NCBI GenBank assembly: GCA_023248785.1
Contig: JAHFDX010000046.1
Location: 2,632 to 12,611 of the forward strand
Origin: Myxococcales bacterium
GTDB lineage: Bacteria > Myxococcota_A > Polyangia > Polyangiales > Polyangiaceae
DNA length: 9,980 nucleotides
Direction: 5' to 3'
In this document: one piece after another, positions 1 to 6,887 of the stretch
How the letters are laid out: every line of letters starts with the position of its first letter
How positions within the stretch are numbered: position 1 is the first letter of the stretch
Made by a program: the position numbers and the translations under genes
Notes under the pieces: model-generated
Database searches by the model: none
What the model was told of the DNA's origin: nothing
The model's input: the letters and a program-made list of their open reading frames with translations, nothing else

Positions 1-2
1 TT

Positions 3-68
3 CGCGACAATACTGAAAAGGACCTAGCGGTCGAACGCGGCCCATTTAAGGAAGCGCCGCGTAAATAG
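3..68 (+). CDS. Possible C-terminal end of a gene entering from the left
   Basis: The frame is open from the window edge and ends at a TAG at 66-68, giving 21 charged residues that finish in KEAPRK. The other two plus frames hit stops at once. The stop lies three bases before the convergent stop codon of the next gene, a tight tail-to-tail arrangement typical of real genes in compact genomes. There is too little sequence to recognise a family, and a 21-codon open frame can occur by chance, so this is only a plausible gene end. No terminator hairpin is visible between the two stops. Confidence 0.35.
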   Translation, partial: RDNTEKDLAVERGPFKEAPRK

Positions 69-71
69 TCC

Positions 72-815
72 CTATCCGTCGGTGATCTCCTGCGGCTCTC
101 CAGGCGGTAGCAGCGCAACGAACGCATCGCGCGCCGCACCCACGCGCGTTTCATCTTGGCCGTCAAACGTCAACTTTGTTTTGTACCTCTCATGGTGCCA
201 TTTTGGATAGGAGCCCACGTCGACGTCGGGATACCGTTCCACAATCGCATCGAGCAACGGCTTAAGATCCCCCTCATCCATTTTTGTGTATACTGCATGC
301 GTTACAAATGCGCGGCTCGATACGCCCACCTTCTCGACAAATACCTGCAACTTAAGGCGGAAAATTTCGGGGATCCCCGGTAACAGCCACACGTTCTTGA
401 TGCGGATCGTCGGCCAGCTGACCTGTGCCGTTGCCTCCAGGATCGCACCAGCGGGAATGAGGGCCATCCGCAAATGGCCCGGAGTGCAGCGTGTTCCGTA
501 GTGCTGTCGGATCATGGCTTCAACATTTGCGTCGGACACGACGCTGACTCCGAACGCCTGTGCCACTGCCTCCACGGTCACATCATCGTGCGTCGGGCCA
601 ACGCCGCCCGACGTGACCAAATAGTCATGCGTGTCCGCGAGCGCCCGAACTTCGCGAGCAATCTCCTCAATGTCGTCCGAAACCATAACCACGCGCCGAA
701 GCGAAATCCCAAGTGGACGAAGTGCACGCGCGAGCACAACGAGATTCGCCTCTTCGATTTTGCCGGACAAAATCTCGTTCCCAATCATCAGGGCAGCGGC
801 AGTCTTCGCAGTCAC
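72..815 (-). CDS. Molybdopterin-binding domain protein (CinA N-terminal/MoaB-Mog-like)
   Basis: This 247-residue protein is a single MoCF-type domain. GNEILSG lies at about residues 12-18, the nucleotide/pterin-binding loop TSGGVGPTHDD at about 68-78, and LPGIPEIF at about 145-152. These are the hallmarks of the N-terminal domain of CinA and of related FAD-synthase-associated domains. The nicotinamide-nucleotide deamidase domain that completes full CinA is absent, and the protein ends normally with a C-terminal region resembling the second half of CinA's first domain. I chose the GTG at 815 because AGGA lies 8 bases upstream. An ATG at 854 is in frame but would overlap the start of the divergent cheA and adds a Cys-rich stretch unlike the family. 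The substrate is unknown; in this family it is usually a pterin or an ADP-ribose-type nucleotide. Only 37 bases separate it from the divergent cheA start, so the two promoters must be compact or overlapping. Confidence 0.88.
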   Translation of the reverse strand: MTAKTAAALMIGNEILSGKIEEANLVVLARALRPLGISLRRVVMVSDDIEEIAREVRALADTHDYLVTSGGVGPTHDDVTVEAVAQAFGVSVVSDANVEAMIRQHYGTRCTPGHLRMALIPAGAILEATAQVSWPTIRIKNVWLLPGIPEIFRLKLQVFVEKVGVSSRAFVTHAVYTKMDEGDLKPLLDAIVERYPDVDVGSYPKWHHERYKTKLTFDGQDETRVGAARDAFVALLPPGEPQEITDG

Positions 816-823
816 GCTTCGTA

Positions 824-827
824 TCCT
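824..827 (-). promoter_or_regulatory. Ribosome binding site deciding the GTG start of the MoCF gene
   Basis: AGGA on the minus strand sits 8 bases before the GTG at 815. The alternative ATG at 854 has no comparable site, so this favours the shorter protein. Confidence 0.55.
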
Positions 828-852
828 ACCGCATGTACACTCGAGAACGAGC

Positions 853-963
853 ATGAGCGAAGGGCGCGGTGAAAACGACAGGGCACGGGAAGACTTCTTC
901 TCCGAAGCTCAGGAACTGGTCGACACGTTGAGCGCCGAGTTGCTTCTTTTTGAAGACGCTTAA
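853..963 (+). pseudogene. cheA: N-terminal fragment of CheA (helix A of the HPt domain), separated by a frameshift
   Basis: Reading from the ATG at 853 gives 36 residues ending at TAA 961-963. The stretch DFFSEAQELVDTLSAELLLF is the typical first helix of a CheA phosphotransfer (P1/HPt) domain. The rest of that domain, with the histidine, continues one frame over from about position 950, so this is the detached start of the following cheA and not a separate gene. The upstream ribosome site is weak (GAG at 843-845, then seven bases). Downstream codons are displaced by +1 relative to this frame, so either an indel has occurred or ribosomes would have to shift here. Helix-to-histidine spacing fits loss of about 20 bases. 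Confidence 0.75.
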
Positions 964-2956
964 CGAAGTGTTTCGCCTCGTACACACGTTGAAGGGCCTA
1001 TCGGGACTCTTCGGCGCGGCGCAGATCGCTGGTCTCTCCCATGAACTCGAGAACGTGCTCGACGATCTGCGTCTTGGTCGGATTGACCTAACGCCCTTAG
1101 TGCTCGATTGCCTGTTTCAGGCGCTCGACCTGTATTCGAAGATTCTCAAAGCCGAGCGTGACAACACGACGGCTGGCCAAACGGAAATCGAGGGCACCCT
1201 GCTGTCGCTTGCGCGTATTTCTCAACAAAATGCGGCAGCGGGCACCACGCTCGTCGCACCCTATGAGATTGAGCCTGGCCTTTTGGGCGTGCTCAGCGAG
1301 TACGAAGAGCATCGCCTTCGCGCGAACATTCAAGAGGGGCAGAGGCTCTACCGCATCTTTGTGAAGTTCACTTTGACTTCGTTTGAAACCAGCTTGGATG
1401 AGTTCCGTGAACTCGCCAAACAAGCGGGCGAGATCATTTCATATCTACCAACTGGAGCCGATACCGATCCCAACACGATCGAGCTCCAGATTCTCTTTGG
1501 CAGTCCGCACGCAATCGAATCACTCGGGCCCCTCTTTCCAACGGCCAGGGTCGAAGAGGTCAAACGGCGCAAAACATCGCCGTCTCGTCCTGCGGGGTCA
1601 CTAGCCCCACGAAGAGATACGCCAGCCGGAATGGCTGCAGTTCGCGGCCCGATCATGACAATGCCGCCACCTTCGGAACTCGCTCCGCACGACACAACGC
1701 GCGCAATTTTGCAGGACCCGACAGTGCGGTCGGTGAGTCAAACGGTTCGCGTCGACATTCGCAAGCTCGATCACCTGATGATGCTTGTGGGTGAGCTCGC
1801 TATTGTAAAAACCGCCATGTCGCGCCTCGCTGAACGCATGCGTGCTCAAAGCGAACTCCGAAGGCCAACCGGCGAGCTCCTTCGCCTTCACAAGTCGTTT
1901 GAAAGGCACTTACTCCTGCTGCAAGACGCCATTCTCGAAGTTCGCATGGTGCCGCTCGGTCAGGTGTTCGACAAGCTGGCGCGCGTGGTTCGGCAGTTTT
2001 CACGCGAACTGAGCAAAGACGTAAACCTTGTCATTACGGGCGCGGAGACAGAGATCGACAAGTTGATCGTCGAAGAACTCAGCGATCCGCTCATGCACAT
2101 GATTCGAAATGCACTCGATCATGGAATTGAAGCCAAAGAAGAACGCGTGCGCGTCGGCAAACCGGTGGTTGGAACGATCGCGCTGAACGCCTTTCAAAAG
2201 GGCAACCACGTCGTCATTGAAGTCGAGGACGACGGTCAAGGCATTGATGCGGACGCGCTTATGGCAAGTGCGCTGAGGCTCGGGCTCGTCAATGCGGACG
2301 AAGTGCGATCAATGACCCGCCGCGAGGTGCTTGGGCTCATTTTTCAACCTGGGTTTACGACGAAACGTGCCGCAACCGACCTTTCGGGCCGAGGCGTGGG
2401 TCTTGACGTTGTGAAGAACAACATCGCGCGTCTGGGCGGCGTCGTCGACGTGACGAGCGAAACAGGCACGGGCACCAAGCTCACCATCACACTCCCGATC
2501 ACGCTTGCTATCATCAATGTGTTGCTCGTTGAAGTGGGCGGACAGTTGTTTGGCTTACCACTCGCCAACGTCGATGAAGTTCTCGGCTTTGTTGATGGCG
2601 CCCTTCGCATTGTCGACGGCGCAGAAACCATTTCCCTTCGAGGGGCTTCGCTCCGCGTCTGTCGCATGCATCAACTTCTCGAGATCCATCCAGCGGAAAC
2701 CTTGCGATCGTCGCTCGTAGTGATCACCGTGGGGCAAAGACGCGTGGGCTTTGTGGTCGAGCGAATGCTTGGTCAGGAAAGCGTGGTCATCAAATCGCTT
2801 GGTGAATCGTTACGGCGCGTTCGGGGCATTGCCGGGGCTGCGGAACTCGGCGACCAGCGTGTGGTTCTCATCTTGGACGCGACGGGCCTCGTCGAGGAAG
2901 TGTTTGCAACCGAGAAAGAAACGATTCGACTGCGCGCGCGGAGCTTGCCGACATGA
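950..2956 (+). CDS. cheA: Chemotaxis histidine kinase CheA (main part, 5' end frameshifted)
   Basis: This open frame of 668 codons carries nearly all of CheA, the autokinase that passes phosphate from receptor-CheW arrays to response regulators in the cytoplasm. Residue numbers count from the TTG at 950. The HPt histidine is H12 in VHTLKG. A ferredoxin-like P2-type segment spans about 120-195, followed by a Pro/Arg-rich linker to about 260. The dimerisation helices span about 266-345. The ATP-binding domain has the N box HMIRNALDHG (383-392), the G1 box DDGQGID (427-433) and the G2 box GRGVGLDVV (480-488). A C-terminal CheW-like domain spans about 515-645. There is no receiver domain. The TTG has no ribosome site, and starting there would drop helix A of the HPt domain, which lies in another frame at 853-963. 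The true gene therefore probably spans 853-2956 with a frameshift. Its stop overlaps the cheW start (ATGA). Confidence 0.93.
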   Translation: MKTLNEVFRLVHTLKGLSGLFGAAQIAGLSHELENVLDDLRLGRIDLTPLVLDCLFQALDLYSKILKAERDNTTAGQTEIEGTLLSLARISQQNAAAGTTLVAPYEIEPGLLGVLSEYEEHRLRANIQEGQRLYRIFVKFTLTSFETSLDEFRELAKQAGEIISYLPTGADTDPNTIELQILFGSPHAIESLGPLFPTARVEEVKRRKTSPSRPAGSLAPRRDTPAGMAAVRGPIMTMPPPSELAPHDTTRAILQDPTVRSVSQTVRVDIRKLDHLMMLVGELAIVKTAMSRLAERMRAQSELRRPTGELLRLHKSFERHLLLLQDAILEVRMVPLGQVFDKLARVVRQFSRELSKDVNLVITGAETEIDKLIVEELSDPLMHMIRNALDHGIEAKEERVRVGKPVVGTIALNAFQKGNHVVIEVEDDGQGIDADALMASALRLGLVNADEVRSMTRREVLGLIFQPGFTTKRAATDLSGRGVGLDVVKNNIARLGGVVDVTSETGTGTKLTITLPITLAIINVLLVEVGGQLFGLPLANVDEVLGFVDGALRIVDGAETISLRGASLRVCRMHQLLEIHPAETLRSSLVVITVGQRRVGFVVERMLGQESVVIKSLGESLRRVRGIAGAAELGDQRVVLILDATGLVEEVFATEKETIRLRARSLPT

Positions 2957-3426
2957 CGCAGCTCCTTGCCCCACTCGATCACGCGCACGATCACGCGCAT
3001 TCCGAAGCACGCGAGGTGCTCGGATTTGTAATCGAGGGTTCGGCGTATGGCGTCGACATTCCAACCATCGCGGAGATTCTACGGCTTTTGGAGGTCACAC
3101 CTGTTCCGCGCGCGCCCTCATTCATCTTGGGTGTTCTTAGCGTTCGAGGCCGCCTCGTCACCATCGTTTCGACGCGCGAACTGCTGCGCATTCCACCCGC
3201 CGCATCACTCACCCGGCAACGCGTTCTTTTGATTAACGTCGGAAAGGAAACGCTTGGATTCGTTGTCGACGAGGTCCTGCAGGTTTTCCGCGTTCTACGA
3301 GAAGAGGTAGAGCCTCCCGAAGTGCTCACCGACGATCCTGCTCCGCACGCGCTTGGCATCGCACGAACGGGGAGCGAAACGCTTATTTTGCTCGACTTGG
3401 CGCGGTTGTTGGATGATCGCTGGTAG
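2953..3426 (+). CDS. cheW: CheW-type chemotaxis coupling protein, first copy
   Basis: This is a 157-residue protein with a single CheW domain (about residues 20-155), the usual length for an adaptor joining CheA to receptors. The core GVLSVRGRLVTIVSTRELL keeps the conserved Arg-Gly of the usual NLRG motif. The following canonical PVxDLR is replaced by TIVSTR, so the conserved Asp is Ser here. The N-terminus carries an unusual His-rich stretch, LDHAHDHAH, encoded by a 12-base tandem repeat. The ATG overlaps the cheA stop by four bases (ATGA), with GGAG nine bases upstream, so translation is probably coupled to cheA. The family call is firm; its exact partner is inferred from position. Confidence 0.9.
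   Translation: MTQLLAPLDHAHDHAHSEAREVLGFVIEGSAYGVDIPTIAEILRLLEVTPVPRAPSFILGVLSVRGRLVTIVSTRELLRIPPAASLTRQRVLLINVGKETLGFVVDEVLQVFRVLREEVEPPEVLTDDPAPHALGIARTGSETLILLDLARLLDDRW
2977..3000 (+). repeat. 12-base direct tandem repeat encoding DHAH DHAH
   Basis: GATCACGCGCAC is followed directly by GATCACGCGCAT, two copies differing only in the last base. They lie in the first codons of cheW and encode the His-rich segment. The origin looks like a simple tandem duplication. Confidence 0.75.
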
Positions 3427-3432
3427 CCATCG

Positions 3433-3909
3433 ATGATCCGCGGGCGAAGGTTTGTCGGGTGCATGATCGGTACGGTTCAGTACGCCCTACCGATTGAGGA
3501 CGTTGTCCAAGTGCTGCTTCCTTCTGAGATCATTGCAACCCCCACTACATTGCGTGAAGCCGTTGGTCTCGCTCGCTTCCGCGATGATCTTGTGCCTGTC
3601 GTTGACTTGCGTTTGCGTTTTGGAACAACAGCGCGGCTATCGCGTAGTACGCGATGGTTGGCGGCGCGCTCATCAATGCACTGTGCACTCTTTGTGATCG
3701 ACGCGATCACCCAAGTATTCGGAGGGACAGACGAAGGTTTGCGTCCCGCCCCTCCAAGTGCATCGCAGGCGCTTGGCTGCGAGGTGCTCGGCGTTACGGA
3801 ATTTTCGAAGGCATCCATCTTGGTGATCGACGTGCAACCGTTGGTGATGGCGGCCTCGGGACTGGCAAGGCCAACCCTACCGCCAAATTCGAGTTCGCCC
3901 CGGCGATGA
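3433..3909 (+). CDS. CheW-like coupling protein, second and divergent copy
   Basis: This 158-residue protein has one CheW domain. The N-terminal strands read FVGCMIGTVQYALPIEDVVQVL, written here as FVGCMIG then YALPIEDVVQV. The core ARFRDDLVPVVDLRLRFG retains the VPVVDLRLRF strand and the conserved Arg but has Asp-Asp where most CheW proteins have Gly. The C-terminal LVIDVQPLV resembles the last CheW strand, followed by a Pro/Ser-rich tail. It starts six bases after the first cheW stop and precedes cheB. No strong ribosome site is seen, so coupling to upstream translation is likely. Two CheW-type proteins in one cluster suggest either two receptor classes or a competitive, modulatory role for this copy. 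That role is inference; the domain call is secure. Confidence 0.82.
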   Translation: MIRGRRFVGCMIGTVQYALPIEDVVQVLLPSEIIATPTTLREAVGLARFRDDLVPVVDLRLRFGTTARLSRSTRWLAARSSMHCALFVIDAITQVFGGTDEGLRPAPPSASQALGCEVLGVTEFSKASILVIDVQPLVMAASGLARPTLPPNSSSPRR

Positions 3910-3927
3910 CTCGGTTACCCTCGCGCT

Positions 3928-4986
3928 GTGAGCTCGGTTTCGCCTTTGCGCGTGCTCGTGGTGGACGATTCGGCATTTAATCGCCGCATCGTCGCAGACG
4001 CCCTGTCGGCACACTCCGAAATTGAGATCATTGGCAGGGCAACTGACGGCGAAGATGCGTTTCGGCAAGCGCTGACACTAAAGCCAGACGTCATCACACT
4101 CGACCTTGAGATGCCCAAGATGGACGGGTTTTCCTTCTTGCGCCTTCTGATGGCGCGTCAGCCAACGCCCGTCATCGTGTTTTCATCATACGCGCAGCGC
4201 GAAAATGTTTTTAAGGCACTCGAACTTGGCGCCCTCGACTTTGTGCCGAAGCCCGAGCGTCTGGGCCCGGATGCGCGCGAGGTGCTCGATGAGCTTTGCG
4301 AAAAAGTGAAGCTCGTCCGCTCTGTTCGATCGTCGCTCGTGCATCCCCCCCCTTTGCGACGGCTCACGAGCGGTGCGTGGACCGTCGATGGTGAGGCTTC
4401 AGACTTTGATCAAGTTCCGGAATCCGTTCACCCCGCCAAGAGCCTTGTGGTGTTCGCGAGTTCAACGGGCGGCCCCACGGCGCTCCTTCAAATTTTCGCG
4501 CGCCTGTCACCCACCACAACGGCCGGGTTTCTCGTCGCGCAACACATGCCAGACAAGTTCACACGAACGTTTGCCGAGCGTCTTGATCGCAATGGTCCCG
4601 TACGCGTAACTGAAGCCGAATCGGATGCGCTCGTTCGCGCCGGAACTGGGTTCGTGTGTCCCGGTAGGCAGTGCATGCAAATCGGACCGGGGCTGGTTCT
4701 CAAGGTGGCGCCCTCTTCGAACGAAGACCGGTATGTACCAAGTGCCGATCGTTTATTCAGCAGCGCTGCCACATCAGGCATTCCGGTGACGGCCGTGGTG
4801 CTTACGGGAATGGGCGACGACGGTTTGAAGGGTGCCGCAACGATTCGCGCCGCAGGCGGCACAGTGATCTGCGAGTCCGAGGAGACGGCCATCGTCAATG
4901 GAATGCCACGCGCTATTGCCCAGGCCGGCCTTGCAAACGAAGTGCTGCCCTTGCCGCAGATCGCCGACTACCTCGCACGATTGTGA
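3928..4986 (+). CDS. cheB: Chemotaxis response regulator protein-glutamate methylesterase CheB
   Basis: CheB demethylates (and deamidates) chemoreceptor glutamates when phosphorylated by CheA, which provides adaptation. The 352-residue protein has a receiver domain (about 7-125) with the acidic pair D13-D14, phospho-acceptor D59 in TLDLEMPKMDG and K108 in DFVPKP. A linker follows to about 170, then the esterase domain. The catalytic triad is visible: S179 in FASSTGG, H206 in VAQHMP and D298 in TGMGDDG. The motif NGMPRAIAQAG near the end is also typical. The start is taken as GTG 3928, which gives the expected short lead into LRVLVVDDS. It has no clear ribosome site and lies 18 bases after the previous stop. 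An ATG at 3906 overlapping that stop is in the wrong frame. No cheR, its usual methyltransferase partner, is in view. Confidence 0.95.
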   Translation: MSSVSPLRVLVVDDSAFNRRIVADALSAHSEIEIIGRATDGEDAFRQALTLKPDVITLDLEMPKMDGFSFLRLLMARQPTPVIVFSSYAQRENVFKALELGALDFVPKPERLGPDAREVLDELCEKVKLVRSVRSSLVHPPPLRRLTSGAWTVDGEASDFDQVPESVHPAKSLVVFASSTGGPTALLQIFARLSPTTTAGFLVAQHMPDKFTRTFAERLDRNGPVRVTEAESDALVRAGTGFVCPGRQCMQIGPGLVLKVAPSSNEDRYVPSADRLFSSAATSGIPVTAVVLTGMGDDGLKGAATIRAAGGTVICESEETAIVNGMPRAIAQAGLANEVLPLPQIADYLARL

Positions 4987-5001
4987 CGTAACCTATCGGT
5001 C

Positions 5002-6390
5002 ATGTCGGACCTAGGCGATCAGGAACTCGATGGCCTTCTCACGCTGGGCGACCGCATTGTTGCCGCCGCAAAAAAGGGCGGTGTCTCCGTCGCTGAGTGC
5101 GTAGTTCGCACGGGAGCCGAACTCTCGACGCGCGTTCGTCTTGGCGCGCCAGAGCTCGTCGAAGAGGCCGGCCATCGTTCGGCAGGCCTTCGCGTGATGA
5201 AGAACCAACGCGTGGCGACCACATCCACGAGCGATCTCTCCGCGTCGGGCCTCGAGCGTTTCGTGCGCGACGCGCTCGAACTCGTGGAACTAGCCCAAGA
5301 AGACCCGTTCGCCGGCCCTGCCGACCTAGCGCTCCTTTGCGACTCGTCGTCGTGTGTTGACCTCGAGCTGTTCGATCCAAGTGGAGGCACCGTCAACGCA
5401 GCGCAGGCAATTGCCCTGGCGACCGAGGGGGAAGCAGCCGCGCGCGCGTTCGATTCGCGCATTACAAACAGTGAAGGCGCCTCGTTTGGTCGTACGGCTG
5501 GCTCGGTTGGAATCGTTCTTTCAAGCGGATTTCGCGCCGGCTATCGGGGTTCGTATCAGTCACTGCACGTCGTGCCCATCGCAGCCGACGAAGGAGGAAA
5601 AAACCGACGGGGCTTTCACTGGACCGCCAAACGCTTCTTGGCGGATATGGACCCTCCTCGTGATGTTGGCGAGGAGGCCGCAAGGCGAACGTTGCGCAAA
5701 CTCGGTGCGAAGACTGTGAGCACATGTGAAGTACCGGTCATCTTTGATCCGGATGCCGCGCGCTCGCTGCTCGGACTTTTTGCCGGATGCATCATGGGAA
5801 GCTCCATATGGCGCAAGTCCAGTTATTTGATTGGCCGAGAGGACACGCGTGTCGCGTCTGATCTGGTGTCCATCATCGACGATCCGCTCATCGCGCGAGG
5901 TCCGGGCTCTCGTCCGTTCGACGGCGAAGGCTTGAAGAGCCGGCGCAACGTCGTCGTCGAAGACGGCACGCTCAAAATGTATCTCTGCGATAGTTATTCG
6001 GCGCGCAAACTCGGAAGGCAAAGCACCGGCAACGCTTCACGTGGCGGTGGGGCGGGCGTTGGTCCGAGCACAACGAACTTTATTCTGCAGCCCGGAAAAG
6101 ATGAACCTGAAGCGATCCTGAAGAGCACTGCGCGCGGCCTCTACGTCACCGAAATGATGGGTTTTGGGTTCAATCCAGTTACCGGCGATTTCTCACGTGG
6201 AGCTTCCGGATTTTGGATCGAGCGCGGCGAACTTGCCTACCCCGTCAGCGAAGTCACGATTTCGCTCAATCTTAACGATCTCTGGCAAGGCATCGATGCC
6301 GTCGGGTCTGATCTCGACCTTCGTTCGTCCACAGCGTCACCAACCCTTCGCGTGGGACGAATGACCGTCGCAGGCGGAGCGAACGAATGA
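5002..6390 (+). CDS. pmbA: PmbA/TldE-type subunit of the TldD-TldE metallopeptidase
   Basis: This full-length 462-residue member of the PmbA/TldD family works in the cytoplasm. In characterised systems TldD and TldE (PmbA) form a complex that degrades unfolded peptides and matures microcin B17 or antitoxins; TldD carries the zinc HExxxH site. No HExxxH is present here, which identifies the TldE/PmbA side. Supporting stretches are GLRVMKNQRVATTSTSDLS near residue 70, IMGSSIWRKSSYL near 265, DDPLIARGPGSRPFDGEG near 295, TGNASR near 345 and GDFSRGASGFWIERGELAYP near 395-415. The gene begins 15 bases after cheB and overlaps the next gene by four bases, so it looks co-transcribed with the chemosensory genes. 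The functional link is not obvious. The partner tldD is not in the window. Confidence 0.93.
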   Translation: MSDLGDQELDGLLTLGDRIVAAAKKGGVSVAECVVRTGAELSTRVRLGAPELVEEAGHRSAGLRVMKNQRVATTSTSDLSASGLERFVRDALELVELAQEDPFAGPADLALLCDSSSCVDLELFDPSGGTVNAAQAIALATEGEAAARAFDSRITNSEGASFGRTAGSVGIVLSSGFRAGYRGSYQSLHVVPIAADEGGKNRRGFHWTAKRFLADMDPPRDVGEEAARRTLRKLGAKTVSTCEVPVIFDPDAARSLLGLFAGCIMGSSIWRKSSYLIGREDTRVASDLVSIIDDPLIARGPGSRPFDGEGLKSRRNVVVEDGTLKMYLCDSYSARKLGRQSTGNASRGGGAGVGPSTTNFILQPGKDEPEAILKSTARGLYVTEMMGFGFNPVTGDFSRGASGFWIERGELAYPVSEVTISLNLNDLWQGIDAVGSDLDLRSSTASPTLRVGRMTVAGGANE

Positions 6391-6719
6391 CGCCAGAGGA
6401 AATAAAGGCGCTACGAAAAGACCTGTCTTGCACCGCGAAAGAGCTCGCTGCAGCCCTTGATCTCGAGCAGAAAGTAGTTCTCTCCTGGGAGAAGGGAGAG
6501 CTCTTTCCGACGAAGCAGTACGTCGATCGGATGAGTGCACTTCGTGGCAAGGGACCTGGCGCGATTCCGCGAAAAGCAAAGGGGCCTGACCCGATGAAGG
6601 TCATGACGGATCCCGCGTTTTGGGCGATCACGCGCAAGATTGCCTTTCACAAAAAGCTGCGCGACGAGGTCACCAAGTTGGCGTCTGTATACGCCGATCC
6701 TGCAAACGAGGACCTGTGA
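6387..6719 (+). CDS. Small XRE-like helix-turn-helix protein
   Basis: This is a 110-residue protein. Residues about 4-52 look like a Cro/XRE-type DNA-binding fold: TAKELAAALDLEQKVVLSWE has the two-helix pattern with the recognition helix ending in the common SWEKGE motif. A basic Gly/Pro/Lys linker (about 53-70) leads to a C-terminal helical part with DPAFWAITRKIAFHKKLRDE, which I do not recognise. The ATG overlaps the pmbA stop (ATGA), with GGAG seven bases upstream, so it is probably translated with pmbA as the last gene of the chemosensory run. A regulator at the end of an operon could act on that operon, but no operator was identified. DNA binding is inferred from the fold pattern only. 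Confidence 0.8.
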   Translation: MTPEEIKALRKDLSCTAKELAAALDLEQKVVLSWEKGELFPTKQYVDRMSALRGKGPGAIPRKAKGPDPMKVMTDPAFWAITRKIAFHKKLRDEVTKLASVYADPANEDL

Positions 6720-6768
6720 CTCGCGATCCCCTACTACGTCCTATGTCATCTCGAGGCGAAGCCGAGGA

Positions 6769-6789
6769 ACCCCCTCTGAATCTGGGGGT
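6769..6789 (+). terminator. Stem-loop downstream of the helix-turn-helix gene, possible terminator
   Basis: ACCCCC pairs with GGGGGT around a nine-base loop, 50 bases after the stop of the last gene in the plus-strand run. No T-tract follows (the next bases are CTTCCCTCCC), so it is not a classical intrinsic terminator. It may stabilise the 3' end or simply be part of the repeat. Confidence 0.3.
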
Positions 6790-6872
6790 CTTCCCTCCCG
6801 TTGGTCGCTCCTAAGAACATGGCATGAAAACATTGGTGATTTGAGCTGAGCGCCATGTCCTTTCCCAACCAT

Positions 6873-6887
6873 CCGGCCCAAGGCCGG
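6873..6887. repeat. Perfect GC-rich hairpin downstream of scpB
   Basis: CCGGCC-CAA-GGCCGG is a perfect six-pair stem with a three-base loop. It lies 34 bases beyond the scpB stop in scpB's direction. No T-tract follows on the minus strand, so termination is possible but unproven. Confidence 0.4.

Noticed and set aside
816..854. Longer start (ATG 854) for the MoCF-domain gene
   Set aside because: It overlaps the cheA ATG on the opposite strand, has no ribosome site, and adds residues not seen in the family; GTG 815 has AGGA at good spacing.
2991..3464. 157-codon minus-strand open frame opposite the first cheW
   Set aside because: Composition is Ser/Arg/Thr-rich, as expected for an antisense shadow, and the plus-strand CheW match is clear.
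3906..3980. ATGA-overlapping start at 3906 after the second cheW
   Set aside because: That frame ends after 24 codons and does not enter CheB; GTG 3928 gives the correct CheB N-terminus.
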